From Gemmatimonadota bacterium (GTDB lineage: Bacteria; Gemmatimonadota; Gemmatimonadetes; Gemmatimonadales; GWC2-71-9): a stretch of DNA of 40,051 nucleotides. This document shows positions 18,901 to 28,367 of the stretch, piece by piece (position 1 is the stretch's first letter; each line of letters starts with the position of its first letter). Location of the stretch: positions 1 to 40,051 of the forward strand of contig QHUR01000023.1 in NCBI GenBank assembly GCA_003221995.1. The letters run 5' to 3'. Under the pieces are notes generated by a model, which was given only the letters and a program-made list of their open reading frames with translations, had not been told where the DNA came from and made no database searches. Made by a program: the position numbers and the translations under genes.

Positions 18901-19772
18901 CGGGCGGTCGCTGGCTGGCGCTCGCGTGCGGCGCCGTGCTGGCAGTGGGCTGCGGTCGCCCTGACCGCATCGTCGTGGGGGCCAAGAACTTCACCGAGTC
19001 GGATCTCCTCGCCGAGCTCGTCGCCCAGCAGATCGAGCGCCGCACAGGGTTGGCGGTCGAGCGGCGGCTGCATTTGGGCGGGACCTTCGTGTGCCATCGC
19101 GCCATCACCGCCGGGAAGATCGATGCGTACGTTGAGTACACCGGAACGGCGCTCACCGCGATCCTGAACCACGCGCCGCTCGGGGATCGGGACAGCGTCT
19201 ATCGCGCGGTCGCCGCCGAGTATGCGCAGCGCTTCGGGCTCACCTGGGGCAAGCCGTTCGGGTTCAACAACACGTTCGCGATCGTCGTGCGCCGGCGGGA
19301 CGCCGAGCGGTACGGCCTGCGGAGGATCTCCGACATCGCGCCCGTCGCGCCCCGCTGGAAGGCGGCGTTCGGGTACGAGTTCCTGGAGCGCGCGGACGGC
19401 TTCGCCGGGCTGGCGCGGGTGTACGGCCTGAGGTTCGCCGCGCCGCCGACGGCGATGGCGCTCGGCCTCACCTACCGCGCCCTCGCCGACGGCAAGGCGG
19501 ACCTGATCGCGGGCAACTCCACCGACGGCCTCATCCAGGCGCTGGACCTCGTGGCCTTGGAAGACGACCGGCACTACTTCCCGCCGTACGAGGCGGCGCC
19601 GGTGGCGCGCGCCGACCTGCTGGGGCGCCATCCTCAAATCGCCCGTGCGCTGGACGAGCTGGGCGGGAAGATCTCGGACGACGCGATGCGGCGGCTCAAC
19701 GCGCTCGCGGACGTGGAGCACCAGGACGTCGCGGCCATCGCGCGCGAGTGGCTCGCCCGGACCCTGCCGTGA
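18897..19772 (+). CDS. OpuC/OsmX-type substrate-binding lipoprotein
   Basis: Lipobox LAVGC; IVVGAKNFTESDLLAELVAQQIE, YVEYTGTALTAILNH, LADGKADLIAGNSTDGLIQALDLVALEDDRHYFPPYEAAPV. Start overlaps permease stop (GTGA). Confidence 0.9.
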   Translation: MTGGRWLALACGAVLAVGCGRPDRIVVGAKNFTESDLLAELVAQQIERRTGLAVERRLHLGGTFVCHRAITAGKIDAYVEYTGTALTAILNHAPLGDRDSVYRAVAAEYAQRFGLTWGKPFGFNNTFAIVVRRRDAERYGLRRISDIAPVAPRWKAAFGYEFLERADGFAGLARVYGLRFAAPPTAMALGLTYRALADGKADLIAGNSTDGLIQALDLVALEDDRHYFPPYEAAPVARADLLGRHPQIARALDELGGKISDDAMRRLNALADVEHQDVAAIAREWLARTLP

Positions 19773-20998
19773 GCGCCCGCATCATCCGCACGTACTACGC
19801 GATCACCGCGCTCTTCAATCTCGCGATGTCCCTCATCTGGGGCATCGACACGCTGTTCAAGCTCGGCGCCGGGCTCGACATCTTCCAGGTGATGCTCACC
19901 AACGCCGCCTTCACGCTGGGCTCGATGGTGTTCGAGATTCCGACCGGCGTCGTGGCCGACACGGTGGGGCGGCGGATCTCGCTGCTCCTCTGCCTCGCCA
20001 CGCTGTTCGTCACGACGTTGCTGTACGTGGGGATCGCGTGGCGGGGCGGGGGCTTCTGGCCCTTCGCCGCGGTGTCCGTGTTTCTCGGGCTCGGCTACAC
20101 GTTCTACACCGGCGCCGTGGACGCCTGGCTCGTGGACGCGCTCAAGGCGACGGGCTACGCGGAGCCGCTCGAGCCCGTGTTCGCGCGCGGCCAAATGCTG
20201 TTCGGCGCGGGGATGCTGGTGGGCACGATCGGCGGCGGGTTGCTCGGGCAGATCCACCTGTACATCCCGTATTTCGTGCGCGCCGCCGTCGTGGTGCCGC
20301 TCTTCCTGCTCGCGTGGTTCCACATGCCGGAGCTGGGTTACACGCCGCGCACGCTGGAGCTCGGGCGGGTGCCGGCGGAAATGCGGCGCGTGTTCGTTGA
20401 GGGCATGCGCTACGGGCTCGAGCATCCGGTCGTGCGGCCGGTGATGCTCGCCTCGCTCGTGTCCATGAGCTTCATGATCTTCGGCTTCTACAGCTGGCAG
20501 CGGTACTTCCTGGACCTGCTGGGCAAGAACCTCGTGTGGGTGGACGGGGTGATCAGCTCGCTCGTCGGGCTGAGTCTCATCGCGGGGAACGCGCTGGTCG
20601 CTCCGGTGTCGCGGGTGGTGCGCACGCGGACGGGGATGCTGATGGTCTCCGTCGCGGTGCAGGCGGCGAGCGTGGTCCTGTGCGGCCTGCTGACGGACTT
20701 CTATGTGGTGGTGGCGCTCTACCTCGTGTACGGCGCGGCCGTCGGACTGGCGCTGCCGGTGAAGCAGGCCTATCTCAACGCCCACATTCCCACGGCGCAG
20801 CGCGCCACCATCATCTCGCTCGATTCGATGTTCGCCAACGCCGGGGGTGTGATGGGCCAGTCGGGCTGGGGGTGGCTCGCCCGCGTGCGCTCGATCGGCG
20901 AGGCGTGGGCATACGCCGGCGCGACCTTGCTCCTCGGCCTGCCGTTCTACTGGGTGGCGCGGCGGAACGACCGGCGGCTCGACGCCTTCTCCGCGTGA
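19769..20998 (+). CDS. MFS transporter
   Basis: About 12 hydrophobic segments; FEIPTGVVADTVGRRISLLLCL. GTG overlaps the SBP stop by 4 bp. Confidence 0.85.
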   Translation: MSARIIRTYYAITALFNLAMSLIWGIDTLFKLGAGLDIFQVMLTNAAFTLGSMVFEIPTGVVADTVGRRISLLLCLATLFVTTLLYVGIAWRGGGFWPFAAVSVFLGLGYTFYTGAVDAWLVDALKATGYAEPLEPVFARGQMLFGAGMLVGTIGGGLLGQIHLYIPYFVRAAVVVPLFLLAWFHMPELGYTPRTLELGRVPAEMRRVFVEGMRYGLEHPVVRPVMLASLVSMSFMIFGFYSWQRYFLDLLGKNLVWVDGVISSLVGLSLIAGNALVAPVSRVVRTRTGMLMVSVAVQAASVVLCGLLTDFYVVVALYLVYGAAVGLALPVKQAYLNAHIPTAQRATIISLDSMFANAGGVMGQSGWGWLARVRSIGEAWAYAGATLLLGLPFYWVARRNDRRLDAFSA

Positions 20999-21011
20999 GC
21001 CCGGCTGCGTT

Positions 21012-21341
21012 CTACTTCGCGCTGTCGGCCTTCTGGTGGACGTCCCGCCGCAGATCCCGACGATCGCGGCGCAGGTCCCGCCGGTCGGCCCGGAGGTCAC
21101 GCCGATCCTGTCGCGCCTCCTTCACGTCACCGCTCTTCACGTCCTGCCGGATCTCCCGGCGGTCCTGTCGGATGTCCTTCACGTCGCCCTTGATGTCCCG
21201 GCGGTCGCTGCGCAGCTCACGCCGGTCGTGGCGAACCTCGCGGCGGTCGTGGCTCACGTCCTTGGTATCGGGCGCCTGGGCGGCGAGCACCAGCGGCAGG
21301 GTGAGCGTTAGGGCGGTGAACAGCGCGAATCGGCCTCGCAT
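21012..21341 (-). CDS. Secreted charged repeat protein (DRRDLR heptad-like repeats)
   Basis: Signal peptide MRGRFALFTALTLTLPLVLAAQA followed by VSHDRREVRHDRRELRSDRRDIKGDVKDIRQDRREIRQDVK...DRRDLRADRRDLRRDRRDLRRDV. Confidence 0.8.
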   Translation of the reverse strand: MRGRFALFTALTLTLPLVLAAQAPDTKDVSHDRREVRHDRRELRSDRRDIKGDVKDIRQDRREIRQDVKSGDVKEARQDRRDLRADRRDLRRDRRDLRRDVHQKADSAK

Positions 21342-21463
21342 AGGAATCCCCGGAAGAAGGTCGGCAGGTGAGACGTCGCCGCAGCCACGGCGTTAAGGTG
21401 AGTGACGGGGATCACGCTGCGTCACTCCCGTTTGTGGCGCAGCGCGGCCATATTCCCGCGCGA

Positions 21464-23707
21464 ATGGCCGAAGCGTACGCCTCCCTCGCCTCGTCTCTCT
21501 CGGACCGTTACGCCATTGACCGCGAGCTCGGTCGCGGCGGCATGGCGACCGTGTACCTCGCGCAGGACCGGAAGCACGACCGCAAGGTGGCGATCAAGGT
21601 GCTCCGGCGCGAGCTCGCAGCCTCGGTCGGCGCCGAGCGGTTCCTGCGGGAGATCCAGATCGCGGCGCGCCTCGCTCATCCCCACATCCTGCCGCTCATC
21701 GACTCAGGCGAGGCCCACGGTGCCCTGTATTACGTCACACCGCACGTGCCGGACGGCTCGCTGCGCCAGCGGCTGGAGCGCGAGCGCCGGATGCCGCTCG
21801 ACGAGGCGATCAGGATCGCGCGTGACGTGGGCGTGGCACTCGACTACGCGCATCGCCAGGGATTCGTCCACCGCGACGTGAAGCCCGAGAACATCCTGTT
21901 CGCGGACGGCCATGCGGTGCTCGCCGACTTCGGCATCGCGCGCGCGTTCTCCGGGGTCGGCGTGGAGGTGGTGACCGAGGGCGGGCTGGCGCTAGGGACG
22001 CCGGAGTACATGAGCCCGGAGCAGGCGAGCGGCGAGCAGGATCTGGGAGGCCGGAGCGACCTCTACAGCCTGGCGTGCGTGGTCTACGAGATGCTGGCCG
22101 GCGAGCCGCCGCTGCGCGGCCGCGGCGCGCGGGCCACCATGGCGAAGCAGGTGACGGAGACCCCGCGGCCGCTGCGCGCCCTCAGGCCCGACGCGCCCGC
22201 CCGTGTCGAGCGGGTGCTCGCGCGCGCGCTCGCCAAGAATCCCGACGAGCGGTTCGTGACCGTCGCCGAGTTCCTGGCGGCGCTGCAGGGCGAGGGAGCG
22301 GACACCGGGTCGGGGGTGATCGCCTCGGCGGCCGTCCGCTGCATCGCCGTGCTCCCGTTCGTCAACGCGAGCCCCGAGCCCGAGAACGAGTATCTCAGCG
22401 ACGGCATCACGGACGAGCTAATCGCCGCCCTCGCCGGCGTGGAAGGCTTGCGGGTGGCCTCGCGCACGTCGGTGTTCGCCCTCAAGGGGAAGCCGCAGGA
22501 CGTTCGCGCCATCGGCGCCCTGCTCGGCGCGGCCTGGGTGCTGGAAGGCACCGTGCGCCGGGCGGGCGACCGCCTGCGGATCTCGGCCCAGCTGACGTCG
22601 ACCGAGGACGGCCAGCTGCTCTGGTCCGAGCGATACGATCGCACGCTCGCCGACGTGTTCGCGATCCAGGAGGAGATCGCCCGCACCATCGTCGACACGC
22701 TGCGGGCGACCTCGTTCGCCGACCTGACCGCCCCGACCGCCAAGCGCTACACGCAGAGCATCGCGGCGTACGGGTGGTATCTGAAGGGCCGCTACGCCTG
22801 GAACAAGCGGACGCAGGAGGACATCACCGAGGCGATTGGCTATTTCGAGCGGGCGATCGCGGAGGATCCCGACTACGCCCCGGCGTACGCGGGTCTCTCG
22901 GATTCCTACGCGTTGCAGCTGGACTACCGCAGCGTGCCCGTCGCCGAGGGGTTCGCGCGCGCCCAGGAGTACGCGCGCAAGGCGCTGGAGCTGGACGAGA
23001 CGGTCGCCGAGGCGCACGCGTCGCTCGGTTGGGTGCTGTTCATCTACGACTGGGACTGGGACGGCGCCGCGCGGGAGTTCAAGCGGGCGATCACGCTGGA
23101 CCCCCGGTATCCCACCGCGCATCAGTGGTTCGCGTTCTACCTCGCCGCGATGGGCCGGCTCGACGAGGCGCTGGTCGCGGGTCACACGGCGCTGGAGCTC
23201 GATCCGGCATCGGTGTCGATCAGGCGGAGCGTGGGGTGGCTGTATCTCTACGCGCGGCGCTACGATCAAGCGCGCTATCACCTCTCCCGTGCGATCGCGA
23301 TGAATCCCACGGCGGCGGAGACCTATCGCGTGCTGGCGCTCGCGTTCGCGCAGCAGGGGCAGTGGGCCGAGGCGGAGCGGGCGACTCGCGAGGGGATGGC
23401 GCTCGCCGCTGCCGGGCCGTACACCATGGCGACGCTGGGCTACGTGCTGGCCCGGGCCGGGAGGCGCGGTGAAGCCGAAGAGCTGCTGGCCGGGCTCGAG
23501 GCGCGTGGTCAGCTGGGATACGTCTCGCCGGTCGCGTTCGCCACGCTGCACCTCGGTCTCGAGCGCTGGCACGACGCGCTCGAGTGGATCGAGCGGGCCT
23601 ACGAGGAGCGGCGCGGCTGGCTGGCGTATCTCAAGGTGAACGCGATCATGGACCCGCTGCGCGGGGACCCTCGGTTTGCGCGGCTCCTCGAGAGGATGCG
23701 CCTGTGA
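21464..23707 (+). CDS. PknB-like Ser/Thr protein kinase fused to a TolB-like/FlgO-like domain and TPRs
   Basis: YAIDRELGRGGMATVYLAQD, VHRDVKPENILFADGHAVLADFGIAR, GTPEYMSPEQ; IAVLPFVNASPEPENEYLSDGITDELIAAL; C-terminal TPR-like repeats. Confidence 0.93.
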   Translation: MAEAYASLASSLSDRYAIDRELGRGGMATVYLAQDRKHDRKVAIKVLRRELAASVGAERFLREIQIAARLAHPHILPLIDSGEAHGALYYVTPHVPDGSLRQRLERERRMPLDEAIRIARDVGVALDYAHRQGFVHRDVKPENILFADGHAVLADFGIARAFSGVGVEVVTEGGLALGTPEYMSPEQASGEQDLGGRSDLYSLACVVYEMLAGEPPLRGRGARATMAKQVTETPRPLRALRPDAPARVERVLARALAKNPDERFVTVAEFLAALQGEGADTGSGVIASAAVRCIAVLPFVNASPEPENEYLSDGITDELIAALAGVEGLRVASRTSVFALKGKPQDVRAIGALLGAAWVLEGTVRRAGDRLRISAQLTSTEDGQLLWSERYDRTLADVFAIQEEIARTIVDTLRATSFADLTAPTAKRYTQSIAAYGWYLKGRYAWNKRTQEDITEAIGYFERAIAEDPDYAPAYAGLSDSYALQLDYRSVPVAEGFARAQEYARKALELDETVAEAHASLGWVLFIYDWDWDGAAREFKRAITLDPRYPTAHQWFAFYLAAMGRLDEALVAGHTALELDPASVSIRRSVGWLYLYARRYDQARYHLSRAIAMNPTAAETYRVLALAFAQQGQWAEAERATREGMALAAAGPYTMATLGYVLARAGRRGEAEELLAGLEARGQLGYVSPVAFATLHLGLERWHDALEWIERAYEERRGWLAYLKVNAIMDPLRGDPRFARLLERMRL

Positions 23708-23717
23708 AGCCGCGCCC

Positions 23718-24155
23718 TCACTGCCCGCGAAACTTGGGCAGGTCCTTGCGATGCCGCTTCAGGAACTCCTCGTAGATGTGTGAGTCCGTGTAATCCCGCA
23801 TCTCGCAGATCTTGTTGCCCCTGAACCTGATGACGGCGCAGGTGCGCTGGTCCATGACGTCCCTGGGATCGCCCTCGAGCCAGCTCTTTTCCCGGATCTC
23901 GACGATCACGCGCTCGTCGGCCTCGTACCACTTGCGCCGCACGTCCTCATATCCCCACTCGGCCGCGCCGAGGCCCGCCTCGCGATTGTCGAAGCAGCGG
24001 CACACGGCGGTGCGCCCCTTCCACTCGCCGCCGATCGGCGGTGCGCCGGCCACCCAGTAGACGATGTCGTCCGTGAAGTAGCTCGCCACCTCGTCCATCT
24101 TGCCGGCGAACAGGGCCTTCTCGTAGGCCCTGGCGACCTGCATGCGCTCGCTCAT
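23718..24155 (-). CDS. SnoaL-like / NTF2-fold protein
   Basis: VARAYEKALFAGKMDEVASYFTDDIVYWVAG...EWKGRTAVCRCF...VIRFRGNKICEMRDYTDSHIYEEFL. ATG overlaps upstream stop (ATGA). Confidence 0.8.
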   Translation of the reverse strand: MSERMQVARAYEKALFAGKMDEVASYFTDDIVYWVAGAPPIGGEWKGRTAVCRCFDNREAGLGAAEWGYEDVRRKWYEADERVIVEIREKSWLEGDPRDVMDQRTCAVIRFRGNKICEMRDYTDSHIYEEFLKRHRKDLPKFRGQ

Positions 24156-25279
24156 ACCGTGATCTCCGCGATCTCTTCGGGCTCCGGGAGGGTGTTCGCC
24201 TTGCGTCCGGCCCGCTCCATGGGCTTGTCCATTTCGGCCTTGTGCTGGTCGATGATGGTCCAGAAGTCGAGGGCGCGGTCCACCAGCTCGTAGGACGCCT
24301 CGCGCAGCTGCTCGCTCGCCCGCACCTGGCGGACGTTGTTCTGCATATCTTCGGCGTCCCAGCCGCGCGAATGCGCGATGAACGGAAAGGGAGGGAACAG
24401 AAACCCGAGCTCCGACCAGAACGTCAGCATGCCGCCCGCGACCGCCTGGATGTTGTCCTGGCCGCCGGTGATGATGAACGCCGCGACCTTGTTCCTGATC
24501 AGCACATTGTTGTGGATCGTGATTTGGTTCTGTACGCAGTTCAGCCGCTCGATCAGCTTGTAGTAGAGCGACGAGGCGTTGCCCCAGCGGATCGGCGTCG
24601 CGATCAGCACCACGTCGGCCCAGTGCACGAGCCCCTCGTACAGGACCGTGAGCTGATCGTCCGGGTCGCGCTCCGTGATGGCGCAAGGCCAGGTGCAGGC
24701 GTGTGATGCCTTGGAGTAGTTCCCCTCGCAGTGGCGGAACTTCAGGTCGCGCAGCCTGACGTACTGCGTGGCCGCGTTGCGGCGCTTCGCCTGCTCGAGC
24801 GCGTGCTCGAGCAGGGCGTCCGATGTGGAGTAGCGGGGGTTCACGTCATCCATCGCGGTGGTGGAGATGCAGAGCACGCGCGGTGCAGCACCGGCCGTCT
24901 TGGGATGCTCCTCGAGCAAGTGCGATGGCATGTGCTTGACGAGCTTGCGCGGCATGGCGGGCGGAGTCTGCGCGTATACGCTGTCGTCGCGCTCCTCGAC
25001 CGCGAACACCGGCACCTGCTCCTCATCGTAGCCCTCCGGCCCCTTGCCGCTGATCACGCTGTACTCCCAGGCGTGCCAGGGGCACATCACGAACTCGCCG
25101 CGCAGCCGTCCCTCGCACAACGGCCCGCCCTTGTGGTTGCAGCTGTTGCCGATCGCGCGGAACTTCCCGTCGTAGAAGAACACGGCGACGGACCAGCGGT
25201 CGAGCTTGAGGGAGCAGGGGACGCGGCTCATGAGCTCAGTGCGATCGCCGAGGCGGTGCCAGGTGGTCATCGAGGGCAC
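24152..25279 (-). CDS. Fused Rieske [2Fe-2S] domain and NADPH-dependent FMN reductase/flavodoxin-like domain
   Basis: Rieske ligands CNHKGGP ... CPWHAWEYS at the N-terminus; RVLCISTTAMDDVNPRYSTSDALLEHALEQAK and HWADVVLIATPIRWGNASSLYYKLIERL at the C-terminus. Confidence 0.87.
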   Translation of the reverse strand: MPSMTTWHRLGDRTELMSRVPCSLKLDRWSVAVFFYDGKFRAIGNSCNHKGGPLCEGRLRGEFVMCPWHAWEYSVISGKGPEGYDEEQVPVFAVEERDDSVYAQTPPAMPRKLVKHMPSHLLEEHPKTAGAAPRVLCISTTAMDDVNPRYSTSDALLEHALEQAKRRNAATQYVRLRDLKFRHCEGNYSKASHACTWPCAITERDPDDQLTVLYEGLVHWADVVLIATPIRWGNASSLYYKLIERLNCVQNQITIHNNVLIRNKVAAFIITGGQDNIQAVAGGMLTFWSELGFLFPPFPFIAHSRGWDAEDMQNNVRQVRASEQLREASYELVDRALDFWTIIDQHKAEMDKPMERAGRKANTLPEPEEIAEITV

Positions 25280-25311
25280 TCCTGTGAAGGGCGGTTTAGA
25301 TTGTAGCCCTT

Positions 25312-26061
25312 ATGCCGGCCACTCGCACGCACCGCGCTGGTGTCGTGTTGCTCGTCGCTTGCGGTGTCTCGTGCTCGGGCGTCGCCGGCGCGCAGTCGTC
25401 GACGAGCTTCCGGCCACGGCCGCTGTCGCCGTTCGCCGCCGCGAAGGCACGCGCGCTCATGCGAGACCGGCTGCCGTGCTTGGGCTGCCATCGGCTGGAC
25501 GGCGATGGGGGCCGCATCGGCCCCGATCTTTCCAGCCTACCAGATACGACGTCAGCGGCCTTCGTGTATTCCATGATCCGCGATCCGCAAGGGACCCTCC
25601 CGGGAAGCGCGATGCCGCGCACCCCGCTGTCGCAGGAGATGCTGGAGCTCGTCGCGAGCTACGTCGTCATCCAGCTACCGCCGGCCGGCCGTAGCGCGCG
25701 CGTCGCGGTGCCGGCGCGGGCCGCCGCGCCCGCGGCTGCCCTGCACGACGCGAAAACGGTGTATGCGAAGTTCTGTGCGGCCTGCCACGGCGAGCGGGGA
25801 CGCGGCGACGGCTACAATGCACCGTTCCTCCCGGTCCCGCCCGCCGCGCACGCGGATCGCGAGGCGATGGGACGCCGCAGCGACGACCGGCTGTTCGATG
25901 CCGTCGCCGCAGGAGGCTACGTCGTGAATGGCAGCAACCGCATGCCCGCGTTCGGCCTCACGCTCTCTGCCGGGGAGATCCGGGGCCTGGTGCGCTACAT
26001 TCGCGACTTGTGCGGTTGCCAGGGGCCTGCCTGGTCCCGCGCTGGCGGCGCGGCGCCGTGA
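25312..26061 (+). CDS. Secreted di-heme c-type cytochrome
   Basis: Signal peptide; two heme motifs CLGCH and CAACH. Confidence 0.88.
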   Translation: MPATRTHRAGVVLLVACGVSCSGVAGAQSSTSFRPRPLSPFAAAKARALMRDRLPCLGCHRLDGDGGRIGPDLSSLPDTTSAAFVYSMIRDPQGTLPGSAMPRTPLSQEMLELVASYVVIQLPPAGRSARVAVPARAAAPAAALHDAKTVYAKFCAACHGERGRGDGYNAPFLPVPPAAHADREAMGRRSDDRLFDAVAAGGYVVNGSNRMPAFGLTLSAGEIRGLVRYIRDLCGCQGPAWSRAGGAAP

Positions 26062-28367
26062 GCCGCCGGCGCGCGTGGACCCGAGCGGCCCTGATCGCCG
26101 GGCTCGCGCTCGTGGCGGTCTTCCTCTCCCGCCGGTCTACTGCGCGCTCGCTCACGCCGTTTCCGGCGCCTCGCCCCGTGTCCCGCGCCGGCGAGCCGCG
26201 CCTGGAGGACTTCGTGGGCGCGGAGCGATGCGCGTCCTGCCACGCGCGGCAATACGCCGCCTGGAGGGGCTCGACGCACGGCCGGGCGGGCGGCGCGCCG
26301 GGCAGGACGACGGTTCTCGCCCCGTTCGGCGGCCCCCCGATCCGCTTTCGCGACGCCGTGGTCACCCCCGTCATCACCCCCTCCGGCGAGTACGCATTCA
26401 CGGTGGCTCAGCAGGACAGGCCGACGCGATGGTTCCGCGTGGACGGCGTCATCGGCGGCGGGCACCTGCAGGGCGGCGGCACACAAGGGTTCGTGACCCG
26501 TTACCCCGACGGCACGCTGCGCTTCTTGCCGTTCGAGTTCATCCGGCGTGAGGGAGTCTGGTTCTGCAACAGCACCCCGCGCACCGGCCGGGGCTGGGTC
26601 CCGATCACCGACCACATGACCCTCGCCGAGTGCGGCGACTGGCCCCCGACACGGGTGCTCGGCGACGTGCCACGATTCGCGAACTGTCAGGGGTGTCACG
26701 GGAGCCAGATCCACACACTTTACAATCCTACGGCGAGGCGCTACGAGAGCCGGTTCACGACGCTCGCGATCAACTGCGAGTCGTGCCACGGTCCAGGCCG
26801 ACGGCACGTCGAGCTCACCAGCGCCGGACAACGTCTGGTGTCGGCGGACATCGGGATGGAGGCGTTGGCGACCTTCGACAAGGATCGTTCACTCGCAGTG
26901 TGCTTCCGATGCCACGCGCTCAAAGACAACCTCGCGCCCGGCTACCTCCCCGGAATGCCGTTCGACGACTACTACGCGCTCGGCTTTCCCCAGCTTGGGG
27001 ACCGACCGCTCCACCCAGATGGACGCGTCCGCACGTTCGCTTACCAGGAGACCCAGCGCTACAGCGACTGCTCTGCGAATGGGTCGATGCGGTGCACGGA
27101 TTGCCACGACCCGCATTCGCAGAGTTACCGTGATGTGAACGGCACGCCGCTCCAAGGGCGGACGAGCAACGGCCAGTGCACCGGCTGCCATGCGAGCAAG
27201 GGTGATCGACTCGCGTCGCACACGCACCATCCCCCCGGTTCCCCGGGCAGCAGCTGCGTTGCGTGCCACATGCCGTACCTGCAGCACCCCGAGGTAGGGC
27301 GAGCGCTGCGCTACGCACGCTCAGACCACACGATCCCCGTCCCACGGCCCGCGTCCGACACAGCGGAGGGCGTCGAGGGCGCCTGCCATCAGTGCCACGC
27401 GGGCAAACCGTCGGCCGCGCTGGACGCGAAGCTGCGGGAGTGGTATGGCGAGCTCAAGCCGCAGGCCGCGCTGACGGCGGCGATGATACGGGCGGCGCAC
27501 CTGTCCGACCGGGCCGCGGCGGCGAAGCTGCTGCTGCGACCCGAGGTACGCCATCCCGCAGCGCAGTTCGCGGCCCTGGGCGACTTCCTCGAGCGGTACC
27601 TGCGGCCGGATATGCCGTCTCTGGAACGCGACGTGGTCGAGCGGCTGGAGGGGCTCGCGCAGAGCGGGGACATCGACGTGCGGGCGCTGGCCCTGGCGAG
27701 CCTGCACCTCGCGCGCGGCCGGGATCGGGGCGTGCGGCGCTTGCTCGGCGATCAGCTCGCCGCGCTGGGGGACCGGGACGACGCGGTGCGGAGGCGCTGG
27801 GTGGTCGCGCTCGGCTTCGTGGGCGACCGGTACCGTGAGCGGGGTGAGCCACGCAACGCCATCACCGTCTACGGCAAGGCCCTCGAGATTCGGCCCGGGG
27901 ATCCGTCCGTACTGCTGCAGCTCGGCCTCGCCTCCGCGGACGCGGGCGACTGGGCCGCCGCCGTCACGGCCTACCGGATGAGCGACGCGGCGGATCCCCG
28001 CCGGCCGCTGCTGCACGTCAATTGGGGGATCGCGCTCGAGAACCTGGGTGACACGGGGGCGGCCAGAGCCGAGTTCCGACGCGCGCTCGACGTGGACCCG
28101 CGGGAGCCGCTCGGCTACTTCAACCTCGGCGCCCTGGCGCTCGCGAGCGGTCGCCCCGGGGAGGCGGTGCCTCTGCTCCGCCAGGCCGGGGAGCTAGACC
28201 CGAGCCTCGCCTCAGCGCATTTCGACCTCGCGCGCGCCGCGGTGCTCCTGGGCGACGGTCGGCAGGCCGTGATCGCGCTGCGGCGCGGTCTCGAATTCGA
28301 TCCGGCGAACAGCGCCGCACGCCAGGTGCTCGAGCGGCTCGAGCGCGCCCTGTCTCATGCTCACTAG
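26058..28367 (+). CDS. Octaheme c-type cytochrome with C-terminal TPR domain
   Basis: Eight CxxCH motifs (CASCH, CQGCH, CESCH, CFRCH, CTDCH, CTGCH, CVACH, CHQCH) then TPR-like repeats. GTG overlaps upstream stop by 4 bp. Confidence 0.88.
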   Translation: MSRRRAWTRAALIAGLALVAVFLSRRSTARSLTPFPAPRPVSRAGEPRLEDFVGAERCASCHARQYAAWRGSTHGRAGGAPGRTTVLAPFGGPPIRFRDAVVTPVITPSGEYAFTVAQQDRPTRWFRVDGVIGGGHLQGGGTQGFVTRYPDGTLRFLPFEFIRREGVWFCNSTPRTGRGWVPITDHMTLAECGDWPPTRVLGDVPRFANCQGCHGSQIHTLYNPTARRYESRFTTLAINCESCHGPGRRHVELTSAGQRLVSADIGMEALATFDKDRSLAVCFRCHALKDNLAPGYLPGMPFDDYYALGFPQLGDRPLHPDGRVRTFAYQETQRYSDCSANGSMRCTDCHDPHSQSYRDVNGTPLQGRTSNGQCTGCHASKGDRLASHTHHPPGSPGSSCVACHMPYLQHPEVGRALRYARSDHTIPVPRPASDTAEGVEGACHQCHAGKPSAALDAKLREWYGELKPQAALTAAMIRAAHLSDRAAAAKLLLRPEVRHPAAQFAALGDFLERYLRPDMPSLERDVVERLEGLAQSGDIDVRALALASLHLARGRDRGVRRLLGDQLAALGDRDDAVRRRWVVALGFVGDRYRERGEPRNAITVYGKALEIRPGDPSVLLQLGLASADAGDWAAAVTAYRMSDAADPRRPLLHVNWGIALENLGDTGAARAEFRRALDVDPREPLGYFNLGALALASGRPGEAVPLLRQAGELDPSLASAHFDLARAAVLLGDGRQAVIALRRGLEFDPANSAARQVLERLERALSHAH

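Noticed and set aside
16591-20998. Complete ergothioneine biosynthesis cluster
   Set aside because: Only an EgtD-like gene is visible. No EgtB-like sulfoxide synthase or EgtE/EgtC in the window, and the EgtD substrate motif is altered.
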